Shown here: positions 5,964-11,175 of the stretch, piece by piece
How positions within the stretch are numbered: position 1 is the stretch's first letter
Layout: each line of letters opens with the position of its first letter
Assembly: GCA_019752835.1 (NCBI GenBank)
Contig: JAIELR010000066.1
Span: 1-11,175 of the forward strand
Length of the DNA: 11,175 bases
Reading direction: 5' to 3'
Source of the DNA: Gammaproteobacteria bacterium
GTDB lineage: Bacteria > Pseudomonadota > Gammaproteobacteria > UBA1113
Translations under genes and position numbers: made by a program
Notes under the pieces: generated by a model
The model's database searches: none
Seen by the model: only the letters and a program-made list of their open reading frames with translations
What the model was told of the DNA's origin: nothing

Positions 5964-8900
5964 TTACCACTTAGCCTGACTCGACTCTGGCTCACGATCT
6001 GGTAAGAGATGCGAGGGCACTACAGCCACACAATTAACAAGCCGTTGAAGTCGACGCAAGGATGCCAGGTTTTCTTCCCGTATTCCAATCGTCTCCAAAT
6101 GCCTCACACACCACGAGAGGCAATTTTCACCCACTCCACGCCCCCCGACCCAATAGCTTAAGTTACTATTCATTTCACTGCGTACTTGTTCTGTCAGCTT
6201 CTCACCATCTTCGCGACTAATCTCAAAATCATGCCAGATAAGATGTTCTCTTTTTTGTTCTAATTCCCATGGGCTGATATCTATTAAATGAACTTTGCCA
6301 TTTCCATATTTCCTAAAAAAAGTAGCTGTATCAATTATAAATTGATAATGGCATTCTTGAATCACGGTGTGATTATTGACAATACCTTGTAAAATCAGAT
6401 AAGTATGTTGCAAATTATGTTTACCACCAAATGGGCGGCGTAATCGAACCACTGAGACCACCCAAGTTTCGGAATCAATGATGATTTTACTGTTATTGAA
6501 TTCGATTTCACGCTTACCAGTTTTGAAAAATCTTTGTTTATCACGAGCCGCCAGAATGTACGCCAACTTCTGATCGTTTGCAGTCGTTACTTTACCGATG
6601 GTAGAACCTCGAGTTTGCAATAACATTTGCTGGTGCGATTTTAATCCCGTTGCGCGAGTAATATCAACATGATGGCTAACCAAGCTTTGCTCATTGGTCG
6701 TCCAGCGAAGTTTTTCACGAATGGATTTTTCTTTGAGAGAATAAGTCAGTTGCCAGCAAAACATATCACCCTCTCCGGCCATCACGTTCACACAATAGTC
6801 GCGGCTAAATAATATCCCTGCTTTGTCGCAGTTTTCAACTACATTGCTATGCCAATTAACACGAGCAAGTGCATCTGAGTGAGGTATACAAAGCAATTGT
6901 TTGTTTTGTTCTATCTCCCAAACACGTAATGTTTGATCAAAGCCAACGGAGGCAAGCAATAGTCCATCGGGGCTAAACGCCATGCCAGGAATGCCGCCCT
7001 TATGACCTGTAAGTGTTGCTATTTTTTGCCCGTCCTGATAAAGAATAATATCTTCTTCATTCGCTAAAATTAAGTGATACAGAAATGGCGTCATCAGTTT
7101 TAGTAGAGGTATCGAATCAAGCAACCAAAGGAAACTGTTCCCTAAGCTGCCAGCCGCAGGCAAATGAGGCATTCCACCGGCCTGTGCATAGAAATTATTT
7201 TGGGCACAGAAAACGCCATAACCCCATAAATAACCCGCATGCAAAATTGGCTCAGCAGGCTTATCCAACTGCCAACCCATCCAATAGTGTTTTTGTAATT
7301 TGCCTATCATAAAATCAGCGATTAAATAGGTTTGTTCAGCATTAAGATGCAAACCTATGCATTTGGCTTGCTCGGGCAAGAATGTGGTTTCCTCCAGCAC
7401 AGATATATCAGCCTCGCCAGAATTTTTTATGGCATTAAACAATTTTTCAAGAAAACTGATATAGGTTGCATCCAGTGTGATAGGCAGTGTGTTCGTAGTC
7501 TCCCACTTGGGCGCATGATGTGAGGCTGGTTCATCCGCCGAAAAATCAGGTATTTTCAAATCAGCAATAAGAATTTTCTTTCTACTTGCGGATATCAGGA
7601 TCGTTTCATCCTGATTTAACAGCAAAGCTGTAATGGGTGCTTGATGAACCTGCTTAAGTGCCTCAAGGCATATACCACTGACAATACCCCAAAAATAAAT
7701 TGAACCATCAGCATGCCCGGTTAACAATTTATCGCCTTGAGGACTATATTGATAACTGCTTAGCCCTGCTGGAACCGGGAGTGTTTTTTTAAGTTGCGCA
7801 TTAATATCATAAATAGCAGGTTTTTTTTTGGTGTTGCTGCCTATCGCAACCACAAATCCTTGCCCGGCGGGGTGATAAAGGAGGTCTAATGATTCCATCC
7901 AGGCAGATTCATCAAAGGGATCAATATAAGGTGTTTCAATCGCAACCGCAGTGAGGCGCCCCTCTTTCAGTGCTCTGGCATGCCAAGCATAATCTCCTTT
8001 GTAAAGTAAAAAATCTCCTGTACTGGCTTGAACCATTGAGTTTGGGCGTTTATCGACATTGAATATACCCACAGCTTGTACCGTGTTCTTTGAGCTACTT
8101 TTATCTTGAGCGAGGGGAGGAAATGCTCCCGACAAAGCCAAAAAGTGTGTCTGCAAAAAGCAAGGTCGTATTATTGTATCGAGGTGGCTAATATAAATGA
8201 GGGTAGGCAAAGGGAATTCGAATGCGAGAGGCGCTCTCTCTATTTGGGTGAATTGCCCTGTGAGCTGACCCTCTGGTAAAGTATGGATTTGCAGCAAGCA
8301 ATGTTGATCCGTTCTCACCGCCTGTCCTTTGCGCAAAAAAATACTCAGCAATTTTTCTTGTTGTACCGAATAAGTGAGATGAGTCAGTTGATAATTACCT
8401 GGGCAATCTAATTTTAGCAAACGCTCTGATGAGGGTTCTGACCATAAAATAATATGCTCGCTATCACTGATCAGGAACTGTTGTTTTGGTAAGCACAGCA
8501 AGTGGGTAATAGCTTGGTTGCTGATGTAAACAGCTGATTTATATGCTATTTTTTCGTTAAAATCTCCCCAATATAATTTCCCTCGCGCTGTGCCAACTAC
8601 CCAATAACGTTCATTAGCCACTGACGCATCATAAGTGCTGCTACACGTAATCATGCCATCCAGTTTTTCAATATGAAACGTTTGATGGACGTCGAAAGTA
8701 CATAATTGTATTATGTTAGTATCGGCCACCACTAAAAACTGATTATTATTGGGCAGACAACTCAAGTGCCAGAAGCTGGTGTTATCGATTTGCTGCAGAC
8801 ATTGCCTGGTGTTGGTATTCCATATGCGTAAGCTGGATTTATCGATAGAAATAAGGCGTACAGCAGAGACATATTGCAATGCGTTTATCTCACTTTCGTG

Positions 8901-11175
8901 AGCAAGCGGCAGGCGTGCATATTTCCCCGATTTAATTTGCCACAGTCGCACTCTAGGTGGGGAGATATCGGCTGTTGCAAAATGATCATTATCAGGAGAA
9001 AAAGATAACGGTATTTTTACACCGCTATATTCTGATCCGATATTTTCGAAATCATCGTTCTGCGAATTTTTTAGTTTTATAATTTTTGAGGGTATTGAAA
9101 ATATTGAAATATTTTCTTGCCATAGCGGCTGCCAAGTTTGGGTGCTATAGGTTGATACAACCAGGTTAAGCCCTACCGAGCTTTCATATTTTGCTAGCAC
9201 GATATGCTGTTCATCAAGTGAAAGGCCCACGGAGTTTGCACCCGGCAGAGGCGGATATTCGCCAAACTCGGCATATTGCAGACAGGCTTGAGTAAAACGG
9301 CAGTTGTTTAACCAGGCATGGGTAAAGTTGACATAACGTAAATCGGCTCGGGTAAAATCCGAGCCGTGCAAAATTGCCCTCGATAAATCAGCACCCCAAT
9401 TTTCTGTGGGTGGCTCTTCATCGCCGCCCAAGCGCACATGGCGAAAATTATAACCACTTAATGATATGCCAGCTTTAGCGAGCAAGGTTATGGCATTGGC
9501 CGCTGCACGCCAAGTGCTTGGTTCGACACTAGATAACTGAATCACCTCAAACAATTGGTCACGAAACCTTTCGTTTGTCCGCGTCACATCAATAAGATGA
9601 TCGAATACAGCTGGCTGGGTTTGCCAAATACGTTGATTCAGATTCGTATTACCTATTGCCCATGCACGTTGTAAGGCTTCATTAAATAAATGGTCAGCTG
9701 CAAAAAATTCCAGCAATGATTTATGCAAAAATTCCCACTCTTGATTTTTGATGTGCCGCAAAGGAGTATTAAGTAATAATACATCAGCAAAAGGGATGAG
9801 TTTATTATCAAAAAAACGAGCACTCCATTTATTGTCATCGTTTTCCACAGCAACATTGGAGCCAGGTGGAGCTAAAATAGTAGTGTGGTGATTAAAGAGA
9901 TCACTGGCTATTTCGGCGGTAAAGTCACGCAAAATAGCTGCCACCGCTATCTCTCTTTCTGCCGCATCCAGAATCGAAAAAGTCTTTAACCATGCATCAT
10001 CAATGGTGCCTTGTTCATACACCAGCTTATATGCCCGTCGTTTAAACCACGCTTGCATGGCTTTATCATATAACGCATGACGTGTACTCAATATTTTTTC
10101 AACATAATCCGGCTTGTTCGCTTGGCCTGCTACTATTTCTGGCAGCGCATCAAGGATCGTTTGTAGCAAAAACGGATTGGTTAAAAATGTATGAACTGTG
10201 CCCTCCAGCGACAACTCAAGCAGTTTATTTAACTCCCTGTGATAATCCTCATTACGCCAAACGGCCCGTTCTCCCAATGATGCTATATAGCGGTCAATAA
10301 AATCATCGATTTGGTCAGGAGTGAATGCGCTGATATGATATTCCTGGAGGCGTTCCAGTGAGCGGATAAAAAAAACGCGATAATTGGCATCTTCTTTAAA
10401 CATCAGTGGCAGCGCCTCATGTCGACAGGTAATTAAAAGTTGAACATTTTCTAATTTATTGGAATTGCGAATGAGGTGGCGGTATAATTCGGCAGGTAGC
10501 TCATCGTAACCATCCAGTACGAGTAACCAGCGTATGTTCTTTGCTAAAAGCTTGTTGCGCTCCTCTGACTTATATCCCAGCAACTTTAATGCATAACCAA
10601 TCAAGTCCAAGTTGCGCTTCCCTTTCCGCAAGCCTGCTAAAGGGATCCAAAGTGGTACAAGTGTATCGTCATCGGGTTGATATTGTTGAGCTTTTAATTT
10701 ATCCAACAACTCAGCAGCAAAACATTGTGTAAATAATGTCTTGCCAGAGCCACTATTCCCAAGCAACAAAAAAGTGCTGCAATTATCCTTTTGAAATGCA
10801 TTTCGGCACAATGTATGGAGCTCTAATCGCTCCATTTTTCCTTGAATAACATCATCTGGTCTTGAATTAAATGGACTGTAACCCAATGTTTGGAGTTCTA
10901 ATTGCTCCATTGCTATTTGGACAGCAACATCTGGCCTTGACTTTTTAGTATTACATGAGACGCGCTCATTCAGTAATATTTCGAGACAATCATTTTGCTC
11001 TGATTCAAAAGCAATATGAGAGGAACGCTTCATGGCCTCACGCGAAAGCTTCCTTGCTTCACGTGAGGAGCGTATCATTGCTTCTTGGAAATAATTTTTT
11101 GGCATTAAAATATTTGTCTCGACCATAAAACGAGCGCATTTTTCGAAAGCAATCGTCCGAAAAATTAACACTTTG
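5964..11175 (-). CDS. NACHT NTPase with pentapeptide repeats, WD40 region and C-terminal putative hydrolase domain; 5' end uncertain
   Basis: This is a very large NLR-like protein; residues are numbered from the GTG at 11171. The NACHT STAND-NTPase has Walker A GNSGSGKT (138-145), Walker B LLVLDGYDEL (216-225), sensor arginine TCR (Arg250), NPFLL (332-336) and FLHKSLLEFFAAD (481-493). Pentapeptide repeats follow (594-638, ADLSR, SDFTR, ADLRY, VNFTH), then a long degenerate WD40-like region (about 645-1480). Its clearest blade is near residue 1387 (GHKGGIPGMAFSPDG...LRVWEI). The C-terminal 200 or so residues carry QHTYLILQG (His1589) and ENCLSWC (Cys1684). A 25-residue duplication precedes the NTPase. 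Bacterial NACHT proteins act as ATP-driven switches, some in anti-phage defence; this protein's role is inferred. The frame is open to the window edge and no Shine-Dalgarno precedes GTG 11171, so the true start may lie outside. Confidence 0.9.
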   Translation of the reverse strand, partial: KVLIFRTIAFEKCARFMVETNILMPKNYFQEAMIRSSREARKLSREAMKRSSHIAFESEQNDCLEILLNERVSCNTKKSRPDVAVQIAMEQLELQTLGYSPFNSRPDDVIQGKMERLELHTLCRNAFQKDNCSTFLLLGNSGSGKTLFTQCFAAELLDKLKAQQYQPDDDTLVPLWIPLAGLRKGKRNLDLIGYALKLLGYKSEERNKLLAKNIRWLLVLDGYDELPAELYRHLIRNSNKLENVQLLITCRHEALPLMFKEDANYRVFFIRSLERLQEYHISAFTPDQIDDFIDRYIASLGERAVWRNEDYHRELNKLLELSLEGTVHTFLTNPFLLQTILDALPEIVAGQANKPDYVEKILSTRHALYDKAMQAWFKRRAYKLVYEQGTIDDAWLKTFSILDAAEREIAVAAILRDFTAEIASDLFNHHTTILAPPGSNVAVENDDNKWSARFFDNKLIPFADVLLLNTPLRHIKNQEWEFLHKSLLEFFAADHLFNEALQRAWAIGNTNLNQRIWQTQPAVFDHLIDVTRTNERFRDQLFEVIQLSSVEPSTWRAAANAITLLAKAGISLSGYNFRHVRLGGDEEPPTENWGADLSRAILHGSDFTRADLRYVNFTHAWLNNCRFTQACLQYAEFGEYPPLPGANSVGLSLDEQHIVLAKYESSVGLNLVVSTYSTQTWQPLWQENISIFSIPSKIIKLKNSQNDDFENIGSEYSGVKIPLSFSPDNDHFATADISPPRVRLWQIKSGKYARLPLAHESEINALQYVSAVRLISIDKSSLRIWNTNTRQCLQQIDNTSFWHLSCLPNNNQFLVVADTNIIQLCTFDVHQTFHIEKLDGMITCSSTYDASVANERYWVVGTARGKLYWGDFNEKIAYKSAVYISNQAITHLLCLPKQQFLISDSEHIILWSEPSSERLLKLDCPGNYQLTHLTYSVQQEKLLSIFLRKGQAVRTDQHCLLQIHTLPEGQLTGQFTQIERAPLAFEFPLPTLIYISHLDTIIRPCFLQTHFLALSGAFPPLAQDKSSSKNTVQAVGIFNVDKRPNSMVQASTGDFLLYKGDYAWHARALKEGRLTAVAIETPYIDPFDESAWMESLDLLYHPAGQGFVVAIGSNTKKKPAIYDINAQLKKTLPVPAGLSSYQYSPQGDKLLTGHADGSIYFWGIVSGICLEALKQVHQAPITALLLNQDETILISASRKKILIADLKIPDFSADEPASHHAPKWETTNTLPITLDATYISFLEKLFNAIKNSGEADISVLEETTFLPEQAKCIGLHLNAEQTYLIADFMIGKLQKHYWMGWQLDKPAEPILHAGYLWGYGVFCAQNNFYAQAGGMPHLPAAGSLGNSFLWLLDSIPLLKLMTPFLYHLILANEEDIILYQDGQKIATLTGHKGGIPGMAFSPDGLLLASVGFDQTLRVWEIEQNKQLLCIPHSDALARVNWHSNVVENCDKAGILFSRDYCVNVMAGEGDMFCWQLTYSLKEKSIREKLRWTTNEQSLVSHHVDITRATGLKSHQQMLLQTRGSTIGKVTTANDQKLAYILAARDKQRFFKTGKREIEFNNSKIIIDSETWVVSVVRLRRPFGGKHNLQHTYLILQGIVNNHTVIQECHYQFIIDTATFFRKYGNGKVHLIDISPWELEQKREHLIWHDFEISREDGEKLTEQVRSEMNSNLSYWVGGRGVGENCLSWCVRHLETIGIREENLASLRRLQRLVNCVAVVPSHLLPDREPESSQAKW
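10791..10940 (-). repeat. 75-bp tandem duplication inside the NACHT gene
   Basis: Two adjacent 75-base units (10866-10940 and 10791-10865) encode related 25-residue segments, both starting SRPD: one contains MEQLELQTL and the other MERLELHTL. At DNA level TGGAGCTCTAATCGCTCCAT at 10816 matches TGGAGTTCTAATTGCTCCAT at 10891, with two differences over 20 bases. Confidence 0.85.

Noticed and set aside
8969..8981. GGCTGTTGCAAAA, close to the IS6-type end, inside the NACHT gene
   Set aside because: It lacks the CT needed for the terminus, sits in intact coding sequence of the WD40 region and has no partner, so it is taken as coincidence.
1..11175. CRISPR array, tRNA, rRNA, integrase or transposase gene
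   Set aside because: I saw no regularly spaced repeats, no tRNA-like cloverleaf sequence and no recombinase motifs in any reading frame examined.

Overview
All five supportable genes lie on the minus strand. The mix is a metabolic gene, an ankyrin-repeat gene, an orphan small gene, and a NACHT/pentapeptide/WD40 gene followed by a papain-like gene. The moderately AT-rich composition and the eukaryote-like repeat proteins suggest a host-associated, probably intracellular, gammaproteobacterium of the Legionellales type. That placement is inference with low confidence, because there is no rRNA or tRNA here and no search was possible.

Layout from left to right (transcription runs right to left): positions 1-1623 hold a nearly complete thiamine-diphosphate acetolactate synthase of the catabolic AlsS type, cut only at its last residues. 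Positions 1624-2029 are non-coding apart from a doubtful 22-codon reading frame. Positions 2030-3058 encode an ankyrin-repeat protein with an Asn/Lys/Asp-rich repetitive tail. Positions 3331-3765 encode a 144-residue protein I do not recognise. Positions 3766-4408 form a 640-base AT-rich gap with a candidate promoter, several hairpins, a sequence identical in form to an IS6-family inverted-repeat end, and a strong bidirectional terminator. Positions 4409-5914 encode a 501-residue protein with an N-terminal His/Cys arrangement resembling permuted papain-like enzymes. Positions 5964-11175 encode a protein of more than 1700 residues with NACHT NTPase, pentapeptide repeats, a long WD40-like region, and a C-terminal domain that also carries a His...Cys pattern.

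The most interesting unit is the 4409-11175 pair. The NACHT gene is followed after 49 bases by the papain-like gene, which has its own strong ribosome-binding site, and the pair ends at the terminator at 4365-4393. The architecture is NLR-like: an NTPase switch, a repeat sensor platform, and two candidate thiol-hydrolase modules, one fused and one encoded separately. It could be an anti-phage bacterial NACHT system or a pair of host-directed effectors. The sequence alone does not decide between these.
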